The notes beneath the pieces were generated by a model. That model did no database searches. It saw nothing but the letters and a program-made list of their open reading frames with translations, and had not been told where the DNA came from. 64,000 bases of DNA from the NCBI GenBank assembly GCA_948470475.1, contig OX419340.1, positions 13,409,266 to 13,473,265 of the forward strand, given 5' to 3'. The position numbers were made by a program, and so were the translations under genes. The DNA comes from Galaxea fascicularis (Eukaryota > Cnidaria > Anthozoa > Scleractinia > Euphylliidae). Shown here one piece after another: positions 22,701-32,800 of the stretch. How positions within the stretch are numbered: position 1 is the stretch's first letter; the number at the start of each line of letters is the position of its first letter.

Positions 22701-23310
22701 CATCAGATTGCTGGAAACTCTTTATGCAACTCTGAAATTATACTTTATATTATATTTTACATCCCGAAACTTGTCATATATTCACCGTTTTGAAAGATTC
22801 ACCACCATTAAGAAATGCCAAAAATATCTACAAAATAAAACACAATGACATTCATGATAAGGCAGTTACAACTTCAAGACTAATTTCTGAATCTGTTGGA
22901 CTGAAAGCATTCCCCTTCCCACTCCCCTCCCTCTCTCCGCACCCTTAAGTTTCCCCACTCCTCCCCGCTCCCCTCACCTCCGGTGACTCGTCTGCATCAG
23001 CTGTCTTTTCACACCCTTGTGAATCCACTGGAGCGTCCCTGGATTTCCTCATTTCCCGTATATTAGCCAGCTGCTCTCTCCAGTTGGTAGGCTCCCAGTT
23101 AGCGGATGAAGCTTGCCCTGCGGATGTATCCTTTTTACGCTTTTTTGAAGCCACACTTTCACGGTTATCACCACCTTGATCTGTCTTCTCGCATTCGATC
23201 TTCACGTGCTTTCTCGAAGGTTTTTTATTTGTTGACAGAGCTGCAACTGCTCCTCTCGCCGCAGAGCGTGTTTGTCTTCCACTAACGGTAAAATATGGTG
23301 ACGAACTCAT
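19766..23310 (-). CDS. NTHL1: NTHL1, endonuclease III-like bifunctional DNA glycosylase/AP lyase, complete
   Basis: Four exons (22978-23310, 21051-21221, 20528-20793, 19766-19946) join in phase to 316 residues, close to the human length of about 305-312. The enzyme removes oxidised pyrimidines in nuclear and mitochondrial base excision repair. The helix-hairpin-helix LPGVGPKMA (199-207) holds the catalytic Lys205; Asp224 in VDTHVHR is the second catalytic residue. The [4Fe-4S] ligands Cys275, 282, 285 and 291 follow the C-X6-C-X2-C-X5-C pattern, with an extra Cys288. Exon 1 encodes a basic, low-complexity N-terminus with RKHVK and KKRKK clusters (nuclear targeting), then [10 protein letters not shown] as in human. 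The start is taken at 23310 (A at -3). An in-frame ATG at 23343 would add 11 residues, which might serve as part of a mitochondrial presequence. Intron 1 (1.76 kb) holds a Penelope-like fragment. Confidence 0.93.
21545..21726 (-). mobile_element. Penelope-like element terminal (pLTR) fragment with hammerhead motif
   Basis: This minus-strand fragment carries a hammerhead core at 21661-21726, followed by non-coding sequence of the kind found in Penelope-like terminal repeats (AGTTTCTTTAGAAACTACCC near the far end). No reverse transcriptase remains. It sits in NTHL1 intron 1, in the same orientation as the gene, so it is transcribed with the pre-mRNA. Confidence 0.65.
21661..21726 (-). ncRNA. 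hammerhead ribozyme, minimal type, Penelope-associated
   Basis: On the minus strand CTGACGA (21702-21696) matches the CUGANGA core. Stem II is GGGC/GCTC, then GAAA (21682-21679), and ACGU makes a one-pair stem III ending GUC, with the predicted cut between 21675 and 21674. The inner stem I, GCT before CTGACGA and AGC after the cut, pairs perfectly. The outer stem I, GGAATCT against AGAATCC, pairs with one mismatch. The ACGU palindrome is the kind of short stem III known to favour dimeric hammerheads in Penelope-like elements. Activity is inferred. Confidence 0.75.
22300..22665. repeat. 16-bp inverted repeat pair in NTHL1 intron 1
   Basis: TCCGCAGAGTATGGAA (22300-22315) is mirrored by TTCCATACTCTGCAGA (22650-22665) with one mismatch. 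It may bound a small element; its ends are not otherwise defined. Confidence 0.4.
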
Positions 23311-23450
23311 CCTCAAAATGAATGAAAAAGAAGAATTGATCATGTGTTCTCAATCACCCGCCAGCCGCCATTACTGTTGTCGCTCTGGCTCTGGGTGGAT
23401 AACTTTGGCGGGAAAAACGACGCCACTCTCGTTCCCAGGGCTTGCACTTA

Positions 23451-23560
23451 TTTCCATCTCTCAAACTGACATTTTGAGCCCACGGTGGAGTGAGCACCCA
23501 TACCAAACCATGGTGTAACTGCCCAGCGGTATATCAAAATGTCAGTTTGAGAGATGGAAA
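23451..23560. mobile_element. foldback element just upstream of NTHL1
   Basis: Bases 23451-23477 and 23534-23560 are exact 27-base reverse complements (TTTCCATCTCTCAAACTGAC...). The element lies 140-250 bases upstream of the NTHL1 start codon, so it occupies the presumed promoter or 5' leader. Confidence 0.7.
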
Positions 23561-23639
23561 CGAGTGCCAGCCCGTTCCCAGAGCCTCCCGGAAAACCCCT
23601 GCATTCTTCTTGATGAATACATAAAATCGGAAAGTAAAC

Positions 23640-24180
23640 TCTCGTGACTTGCCATTTCACTGCAACGCTGTGGAAAGAACTGTTAGGCTGGTGCAATAAT
23701 AGAGATATCAACATTGAATCGCCATATGCGGTGGATATATTATTTGATGACTGGCAAAGAAAAGATTGTTTCTCGTTGTTCAATCATATTATTCTTGTCG
23801 CAAAGCAGTACGTACATATTCGGTATTATTGTAGGACCAATAATTTAAAACCCCTCTTTAATGTTCTATTACTAAGAATAAAGTCAGTCTACCAATTAGA
23901 ATGCAAGATTGCTAAATGGAAAAATAAGTGGCAAGTTCACTCTTCGAAATGGAGAAAGTGTGGCTTCGACGATGTATAAGTGTTATTGAACGTGCGTAAT
24001 GGTTAATTATTGATTAGCAACATCTACCTTAATTTCTATCTTAGTACCTTTGTCATCTGTGCATGTGTCTGTGTGTGTGTCGTGAGGGTAGGGAGGGTAG
24101 GGTAGCATACGTCCTGTAGGTAAACTTTGTAATTTTAAGTTTACAAAAAACAATAAAATACACAAATTAAAAAAAGGAAG
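23640..24180 (+). mobile_element. LINE 3' fragment (ORF2 C-terminus and tail)
   Basis: The frame ending at 23979 encodes LFDDWQRKDCFSLFNHIIL, VAKQYVHIRYYCRTNN and KSVYQLECKIAKWKNKW, the usual end of one LINE ORF2 type. A GT-rich 3' region and AATAAAATACACAAATTAAA tail follow (to about 24180). Reverse transcriptase and endonuclease domains are absent. Confidence 0.75.
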
Positions 24181-25189
24181 AAAATAAATAGTTTTTCGAG
24201 TTTTTATCTTTACCTCAAAAAGATACCTGCTAGCCAGTTTTCAGCTCGGTAGCGTGCGCGCTAATTGTTTTGGCTCAGCTTCGGTGCTGAAAAACGTGTC
24301 ACGTACATAAAAAACAGCGATTATCCCTGTGTTTTTATTATCTGAACGCCAAAATGATAAGAGAAGTGTGCACGTAAATGTTTGCAAGCTCAGGACAGAG
24401 AAGAAAGCGTTTGAGATGGCCAAATTAAAGTAAACTCCAGATGTTCCCACACGTTTCCGGTCCACACAGTTCCGATTCCACGGTTCCGGTCCACACGTTG
24501 TTTACTTAAAACGCTTCCACGGCATCTCATTTTCTTGACTTGATATATAGAGTGGCTGGGGATTTTATATTTTACTTGCGTGGCGTGCGTGGTTACTAAA
24601 AAACATGGAACCACCGGTTTGTGTCATGTTACGTGACTAATGTTATCACATTGGATACATGGCCGTTCGTGTCATGTTGCGTGACTTTGACGTTAACAAT
24701 CGTGCGTGGAATTTTCTCATTCGCCTTTATCGTGTTTATTTGGCAATGAAGAACTTCACATTAAAGCTCTCACGAAAAGTCAAAGCGTGCTCTCGAGCTG
24801 AAAACAAGCCAGTAGATATATTTTTAAAACTCAAACTGATGTCAAGTGAAAACTGAGAATAATTTTTGAGTGACGGTTCTGACACAGGATTTTCATGTTA
24901 GATGTTATCGAAAACTTGACTTCTTAACAAGATATCGCTAATTGAAGAGCTGCAAAGGCAAAGAATGGTGTTTATCTAAAGCCCTCATTGTTATAGGTCT
25001 GATGAAAAAATGCACTCGATATTTTTCCCGAGTTCTTTTCAGTTTAGACTTCTCATATCAAGACACTCTCATCTGAGACAATTTTCAGTCCGAAATAAGA
25101 TAGTAAGTAGACAGAAAACGTCGAAAACAGAAGAACGAGTATTCGGCCGGGGACTGGAAACCAAAACTTTCAGGTTGTTTGCTTAAGCT
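24181..25189. other. gene-free spacer
   Basis: A short direct repeat TTCCGGTCCACAC occurs at about 24457-24500. Otherwise no gene or element is recognised. Frames at 24390-24860 have no family resemblance. Confidence 0.45.
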
Positions 25190-25769
25190 TGGTTTTCACT
25201 AGCGAAGCAAGCATAAGCGCAAACATAATGTACCTATCAGTGTCAAGCCCGAGGGGGGGGGGTCGGGCATAGGGTGGAGATTTTGACATTTTCTGAAAAC
25301 AATTATCAAAATCCCCACCCCTGGGCAAAAAATAATTGTCAAAAGTATCAAAATCCCCTTCAGTCCTTGTTCCACACAAGAGGAAAGCAATAACATTCCC
25401 CACCCTGGGGCCATGATGTCCGATCAAAATCCCTACCATGGGATATACGTGACAGTCAAATTCCCGTGGGTTGCCCGACCCCCCTCCCCCCCCCTCGGGC
25501 TCGACATTGATAGGTGCATAAGCACAAGCGCAAGTGAAAACAGCAGTAACATAAGCATAAGCAGAAACATAAGAGGAACGAATCCACTTATTTGTAAAGT
25601 CTGGTTTTCACTACGGACGCAAGCACAAGCGCAAGCACAAGAAAAGGAAAAATTTTGATCCTTGTGCTTACGCTTGCGCTTATGCTTATGCTTGCGTTGA
25701 AGTCGTTTTCACGGTGAAATAAACGCTCTTGTGCTTGCGCTTATGCTTGCGTCGCTAGTGAAAACCAGG
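25190..25769. mobile_element. MITE made of AAGCATAAGCGCAAGC-like words, split by a second element
   Basis: The ends GGTTTTCACTAGCGAAGC and the mirrored GTCGCTAGTGAAAACC bound the outer element. Its body repeats AAGCATAAGCGCAAGC-like words on both arms, and a partial inner copy of the end (GGTTTTCACTACGGACGC, about 25602) is present. Bases 25233-25514 are a different insertion. Confidence 0.7.
25233..25514. mobile_element. nested foldback element with G-rich ends
   Basis: CCTATCAGTGTCAAGCCCGA at the left is mirrored at the right by TCGGGCTCGACATTGATAGG. Both ends run into G or C tracts (GAGGGGGGGG, CCCCTCCCCCC). It interrupts the 25190-25769 element and is therefore the younger of the two. 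Confidence 0.7.
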
Positions 25770-25884
25770 TTTAAACAAGAAATCACTTCATGTGTCAGAT
25801 AATATTTGTCATGCAACATCAAACACTATTAGTCACACAACATCACGCAAACCGTATACAAAACGTATTTTCAGGTCGTATTGA

Positions 25885-25965
25885 AACGTATTGGTATTTT
25901 GTGGGTGGTTGTAGGTGTTTTTGGATGGTTTTGGCTGGTTTTGGCTGGTTTTGGGTAGTTCCATT
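25885..25965 (+). repeat. GT-rich (GGTTTTGGCT)n tract
   Basis: Direct repeats of GGTTTTGGCTGGTTTTGG on the plus strand. Soon after, the word TACGCGG(T/A)ACGC occurs at about 25988-26007 and again at 26100-26113. Confidence 0.5.
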
Positions 25966-26460
25966 CTTAACCAATGTTATCTGCTGGCTACGCGGAACGC
26001 GGTACGCAGTACGCCGTGATAACAAAGACCAAGTATTGTACGTTAGTAATTCGACAGACAAGTAGACAAGAGACTAATATTTGTTTTTTTATGCGCTGGC
26101 TACGCGGTACGCCATGTTAAATAATCGTCAGAGGATTGTACATTCTTCGTTCTACTTGAGAGCCTTGGGTCAAAGCCTATGAGTAATTCCAACTTCGAGA
26201 CGCTGATATTTATTTGTATGCCGTGATGAATAAATAATATATGACAGATTGTCGTGTATTCCTAGTTCTTGAAGCGTCAATGGGTAAATAATTCACAGAC
26301 AAAACATTCGCATTTTACACTACATTCTATGAACGCAATATTTCTTGTACTAAAAACGTGAAAAACTCAACATCATAACGTGGCACCCAAATATTTGGCC
26401 ATTGATCGAGTACCCAAATAAACAATAACAAACAAAAGAAAGTTAAATTCAATTGTTGTG

Positions 26461-26676
26461 TTGTTTTGCTTTATATGTAATAATAATTCTTTATATGTTG
26501 TAAAAACTTGCCTTTTCTTTGTTAATCTTGTAATTATAAATTTCTATTCTCATTTGTAACTTAGCAGCACATTGTAACTCTCTGACCTATGCCATATAAG
26601 CCTCTGGCTTTGGCATCTTATTATCGTTAACTTGAGCTTTCTGTACTTATTTATCAATAAATAGTGAAATAGTGAA
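26461..26676 (+). mobile_element. probable LINE 3' untranslated tail
   Basis: There is no coding part. The layout resembles the LINE ends elsewhere in the window: a hairpin (GCCATATAAGCC...GGCTTTGGC, about 26590-26613), then AATAAATAGTGAAATAGTGAA. Called by analogy. Confidence 0.35.
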
Positions 26677-26874
26677 TAGACCTTTTTAGCTTGTCGATTT
26701 TGTTTTCCCAATGTAGACCATGTGATCTTCCCAAGGGAATTTGCTTTTTGTCTTTTTATAAATTATGCGTACATATGCATGTGAATATGGCGAAATTTCA
26801 AAGAAACAGTCCTCAAGGGTAACATCACGTGGTCTACAATGGGAAAACAAAATCTACAAGCTAAAAAAGGTCTA
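26677..26874. mobile_element. TA-flanked MITE, about 198 bp
   Basis: TAGACCTTTTTAGCTTGTCG...GTAGACCATGTGAT is mirrored by ATCACGTGGTCTAC...AGCTAAAAAAGGTCTA with few mismatches over about 50 bases per arm. The flanking TA fits a Tc1/mariner-type origin. Confidence 0.75.
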
Positions 26875-27702
26875 ATGAATTGATTTTTTCAAGATATAAT
26901 CAATTCACCACTTCCACATTGCCCATCAAGCACGTTGTTTACTCCCGAAATTTTGCATTGCCATTTTCACTTTCTCTTAGACTTGCAATCGTCAGGGTGG
27001 GACAAAGTGTATAGTGGGAAATGTGGAGCAACGATATGGTGGTTACATAAGTCCCACCTTAAAATTAAGGACGCAAGCGGCTGGAAATTTCGAGTTTATA
27101 ATCGTCGTTGCCTTCCAGACGTAACCAACAAACTGCTCTGGCCAACTAACGATCGACAATTTATTAAGAAGCGTTTTATATCAGAGGTTAACTCTTCTAA
27201 GAAGCGTTGGTAACTTGGTAACGACAAAGGCCAACGTATGAACCCAAGCGAAATGGTCAAATTTTTTGCGCCAACCCACAAAATAACCTTTTTTTTTTCG
27301 CGGGAGGGACTTAACATATTTATGGCTGTCTTTATATTTACTACAACAGCTCAAAATTTCAACGATGCATTGAATCCAGTCATCTTCAAACAAGATTTCA
27401 AAAAGGCGCTATATGGATTCATGTTCTTACTTGCCACTGCTATCGCATTTACACTAGGCAATTTTCTATCGCAACTTCTCTCGCAATTTTGTTGCGATAA
27501 AAGTTCTTACGTTGAGAATCGAATTGGTCGATAGATGTCACACTACACTGAGCAACCGATCTTGCAACTTGTCGCCCTCTCGACGATTACGAGGTCACAG
27601 GAACCTCAACATTGGCTGATCACTTAGCAATTCTTTAATATTTGTAATCGTAGCTATAACAAAATTCTCGATTCTGATTGGTTCTGCGCGCGCCTATTTG
27701 TC

Positions 27703-27812
27703 GCGTAATTGACGCGCGATCACGTGGGTGTCCAATTACAGGTATCCAATTTCAACTTTTTGTAATTGGATACCTGTAATTGGACACCCACGCCATTCAC
27801 GCGTCAATTACG
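27703..27812. mobile_element. hairpin element with 29-bp perfect inner arms
   Basis: 27723-27751 and 27764-27792 are exact reverse complements (CGTGGGTGTCCAATTACAGG...). Outer arms GCGTAATTGACGCG and CGCGTCAATTACG extend the pairing past a short mismatch. Confidence 0.75.
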
Positions 27813-27937
27813 TGCACTTTAATGGCTTCCTTCATAATGTTTTCCCACTGTTTGTAAGACTGCTGGAACATACCCCTGACTTTTTCACCCAAAGGAGGTT
27901 TTCAAAATCTTCTTAATCTCGAAATTTGTTATAGATA

Positions 27938-27941
<4 letters not shown>

Positions 27942-28006
<65 letters not shown>

Positions 28007-28033
28007 ATTCGCGCTGCGCGCTCGTCCGATTTT

Positions 28034-28095
<62 letters not shown>

Positions 28096-28096
28096 T
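27942..28096. mobile_element. foldback element with GCGCTGCGCGC centre
   Basis: AATTAGTAATTGGACC at the left is mirrored by GGTCCAATTACTATTACTAATT at the right. The arms (AATTCAGGGAGTAATCG, TAATTTCAAATCGG) pair almost to the centre. It starts only about 130 bases after the preceding hairpin element. Confidence 0.75.
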
Positions 28097-29811
28097 GTTG
28101 CAGCGCTGCGAGCATGGCGAGTAGCCTTGCACAAACTAGAACAACCTCCACTTCTCGCAACGATCGCAAGAAACGTTTGTCAGAGTATGTTCATCGTGTA
28201 ACGTTTGTCGCAACAAAATTGCGAGACAACTTGCACGAAAAACGGCCTGGTGTAACGGCTAAACAAGCACTACCAAAGTTCTACCTAAAGTGGGCTTTTC
28301 TTTTCTAATTTAAAGTCTGCGCGATTTTGACTCGTGTATGGGCGTGTTTATATGCTCGTGATAAAAGCGACTAAGGAACACATGGAACCTGTCAACGTCC
28401 TTATAAAGTGGCACGGCGGTGATCTAAACCCAGGTAGACTAAAATGACCATAATAAGACTGCTGATCAAAATATCAGTTAATTGATAGCCGCCACACTGG
28501 AAGGACTGGAGGTTACAGTCACCAGCCAGGTTCCACTTTTGGACATAAGCCTCTGACGTAAATCGTGTCTTCTAACAGAGTTTGCTTACATTTTTTTTCC
28601 TTGTGACGGCAGTGTCGCCTTTCAAATTGTTAGCGCACGAAGTTCATGGCTTGTAAAAAGATGACGGGCATGTGCCGGGGTATTACACCGCCTTTGAAGA
28701 GACGAATGCATTAGGTCTAAGGGCTTCCGAACAGACAGGGCTCCAAATGGAGCCACCTAGCTCTCTCTCTTGTATAGAAGACACCTTTGGAACTAAAAAC
28801 AGACATCAGAGACTACCATGTCACTGGTACCTTGACCATTTTGCAAGGCATTCTTTCATTAGTAAATGGAAACAAATAACAAAAGAGAAACCAAACAGTT
28901 TGTACAAAATGACTATGTATATATACATCAAGCGATAAAATTATTTCGGTCCACGTCTGCATTCTGTTTGTAGAAGAGAACTTTACGTTGGGTTGGATAT
29001 ATTAATATTTTGTCTTTAAGATGGTAACCTATGGACATATTGATTTTCATTGGGACTCTTCCAGTTACTAAAATTTCATTTTAGGATAACAAATCTTGTA
29101 TCTTGGAGATTTTGAAAACTATTTAAGTAGAGAATTATCGGTAAAAAAGATTATTCTTTTCAATCCGAAAATGAAGTTTCGCCGCGAAAGATCGAAATTG
29201 CAGTCTATTCTGAATGGTCTCATTCGAAAAAGTCCTGGAGAAACATGTCCTAATTCAGAGCAATGTACAAAAAAGCAAGCAGTTGATTGTCGTCGTGTTC
29301 ACGAGTCATCTGTTTGTACCTCGGATCGACCTCACATGAACAACAAGACAAGTCAATACCCACGCGACGATTACAAGTACTGTAACTTCCCTCTATCAGT
29401 GTAAACGCCCAAGGCAACTGAAGAGTTCTCAGTCTCCGAAAAATGTCTGAACTTACAAGCTAATTTTGTTTCTTTTGTCACCCAAGAGTGCCATCGAGAT
29501 TCAAACTTGCAAGCTTTTGGAGCGGAAGGGCCGAGTACCCTGTTCTTTGAAGGTACGATAACAAGTCGGGTGTCTTTTGACATTTCTTCGGTGGGTACAG
29601 TAGTAGCTTTTCGTGGAAATTAAACTTCAACGGGTTTCCCATAAAATCTAATTTGTTAAAAAGTCTATAAAAATCCAACGTCAGCTTGAGAACGCTTTGC
29701 GCATAGAAATGTTTTTAAGTCCGAAAAGTTATCGAAACTTTTCGAGAAATGAGCCCAGAGGCATCAAAGGAACAAATGCACTGAACATTCACAGGACTTG
29801 GGGACAGACGA
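28097..29811. other. spacer with two unassigned open frames
   Basis: Plus-strand frames at 28114-28308 (basic, SSLAQTRTTSTSRNDRKKR start) and 29171-29404 (Cys-containing, MKFRRERSKL start) have ATG starts but no recognisable family or splice partners. The piece 29715-29755 (CCGAAAAGTT and TTTCGAGAAA words) is a fragment of the element family at 39818-40055. The 29.4-29.8 kb part is the 3' flank of ATF7IP. Confidence 0.4.
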
Positions 29812-32800
29812 TTATTTAAGCGTTATAGTACAAGGATCACTGAAAGGTCCAAGTCGCCCCGTTTCATCGGTAGCACGAACCGCAAAATGGTATTTATTGC
29901 CAGGTAAGAATTGAGTCAGCGTGCATGCCATTGGAAGAGGAAGCGCCTTTACAACACCGATTTTCTTCCACTGGTGCCCGTTTTCCGGCGTGCCGCCATC
30001 CTGTAACGCAAACAGTTGATAGTTCATGATGGGGGCATGTCTTCCCTCCAGCATCATGTTCCACGACAACACGATGCCGCTTGTCACCACTGCGATGGAT
30101 ACGCTGGGCTTAGGAGGGGCGTCCTTCCCATGCACCGTCGGTGACGCCCGTGCAACAGGAGGCGGATTCGGTGGGATCCCAGCTTGTTGTGGAGGAGGGG
30201 CTCTGACCGCCACTGCTCCGTAATTAGGGGGAGGTTGAGTAGGGGTGGTTTGTCTCGGGGGTCTGGGCACCTGCTGATAATACGATGCATCAGACAGCTG
30301 AGGCTGCTGAGGTCGAGGTTGATTAATAGCGTGTGGAGAAGCTTGAATCTGCACTGGTGGACTCGCTCTTATCGGGACTGTGGGTCGTGGCTGTTGCGTA
30401 AGCTGTTGTATGATACGTTGAGGTGGTGACGCTTGAATTGATGTCTGCGGAAACGACGGAGTCCTGGGGCCGGGTGAAAGTTGAGTGGTTGCATTCTGTG
30501 GATGTGGAGGTCTTTGAGACCTCATCTGTGGGGCCACAGTGAACCTGGGCCCGGGCTGTCCGCCATTGTAGACATTTTGTGCGGAGTACCCATGCGCCTG
30601 TGGGTCTTGTTGAACCCTCACAGAAGTAGCACTGGATGGAGTCTGAGTTTGTGGATGAACTGTGACTGTCGGCAACGGACGACTTGATGTAGGTGCTATG
30701 CTCCTTGGACCCCCGGGGCTGACGATGGGCCCTTGCATTCTCATGACAGGCTGAGCTGTGGGGGAAGTGTTAAACCGAGGGTGGGTTGAATTGGAGAAGT
30801 TTGTCACCAGAGAGGCTCTTAACCCCACAGGCTGACTTGGCGCTGACCTTCCTACTGATCCAGGATCATAATTAGGAACGTATGTTACACCCGGGGGTTG
30901 CGCACGGGGTGACATGTTGGAGGAAGATGGAATCCGCGGACGTACAGAGTCCACTTGAGGCGCCTGTGGTCTTAGAGGTCGATAGCTACCAGGAGTATTT
31001 TCAATACGCGAGGGCACAGTATGCCCTGGTAAGGGCGCGACGGTTGAGGTAAGTCGTGGTGTCGGTGTAGTGTTAAGTGTGAGTCCCATGGAAGAGGGCC
31101 GGGTGACTGTTACACTGTTTTGGGGTGGTGCTGGCGCAACAGTCCTGGGCCGTAGATTGGTCAACTGTAAAACAAAATAAACCGATTCTCTGGTTAGAAC
31201 ACGGCTAGATTACAGAAACTAAGGTCGCACTCACGAAGCTCTCACAGGTTATGATACGTCGTAAGTATTGCAGAAATAGAAATTATGGAGTTAAGGAGTA
31301 CAGTAAAAACCCGCATATAAGAACTTATAATTTTGTAACTTAGCCTAAACAGGTTCTTCTAGAAATGGTACTTTGTGGGATTTTAGGCTACGGAGGTTCT
31401 TAAATAGGTTTTTAATTTGATAGGGGCACTAGCAATCAGCAGATAACTACCACAGGGCATATGTGATATGGGATAGGTATAGCGTTGTATTAAATGATAA
31501 TAATAATAATAATTAATAATAATAATAAATAGTAATAATTAATAATAATAATAATTAATAATAATTAAAATGGTACTTTGTGGGATTTTAGGCTACGGAG
31601 GTTCTTAAATAGGTTTTTAATTTGATAGGGGCACTAGCAATCAGCAGATAACTACCACAGGGCATATGTGATATGGGATAGGTATAGCGTTGTATTAAAT
31701 AATAATTATTATCTAGAATACAGTTAAGATGATAACCATACAGTAAATTTATCTTGAAAGTTTCAATGTGCTTCAAAAACTGTGATTTTGAAACTGAGAG
31801 AGAGACATGGATCTGTACTCTTGATACAATAGCATTGTGTAATCCAGTATTAGCAACGACATGACAAGGTTATTCGCTTTAGTTCATTCTTTGAATCGTA
31901 CTGAAACCTAGACTAAATTTCTTTTTGTATTTTCATCTGTGGCTTCACTTTTGTAAAATAAGAACCTACTGAAAATTTTAAGCTAAATAGGTTCTTCTGA
32001 AAAGGGGGTGTAAAATGAAAATTTTAGCCTAACAGGTACTTAAATTTTAGGTTCTTAAACGCGACATTTTACTGTAGTAAATGTAATGTCAGGGGGAAAA
32101 TTGTACCAAGTATTCCACACTTGCCCAATAATTTTTTTTTTTATCTCGCGGCCGGAGCGCAGCTCGATTTCTGTAAAAGGAAGCAAAAGTAATGGTAGTC
32201 GTACCCCTATTCTTAAATGGGGTGTTATTCGACTGCAAGATTACCCCAAAATGCCGAGGCAATGCAGGCCGGGTAACGCATCTCACGCATGAAACCACCT
32301 ACATCAGTACATGTGCTGCTTTAAAACAGTAAACAGCTAGGCTTTCACAAACCAGGTGTTGTAAAATAGTCTACTATGGGGACAACTGATGCAAATTGTA
32401 GTTATCACTATCTCTTGAGCAGTTTACGCTGTTATACTTACCCAGTTGGGATCTTGGGTCTGAACTGCTCGCGAGACCCTTTCCTTTGTTTGTTCACTTT
32501 CAGCAGCTTTTTTCACAGAAGCCTCCAATCTCTTAGCGTACTCTCTGAGGGACTTGTTCTCTTTCTCGAGCAAAGTTAATTTTTCCGTACTTTCGCGGCC
32601 CATTGAACGCTCTATTTGCTTCATTCTCTCCTCAATCACTTTCCTGATTAACTAAAACACATAAAGGCTAAATCAAAACACTGATCGACAGAGGCAAGTG
32701 TTACCGGTTGGATTTCGACGGGATGACAGTGTCCACAGTGATTCACAAGTCTCATTTCCTAAATTCAGAGCTCAAGAACTATCTTCACACAGCTGCTGTA

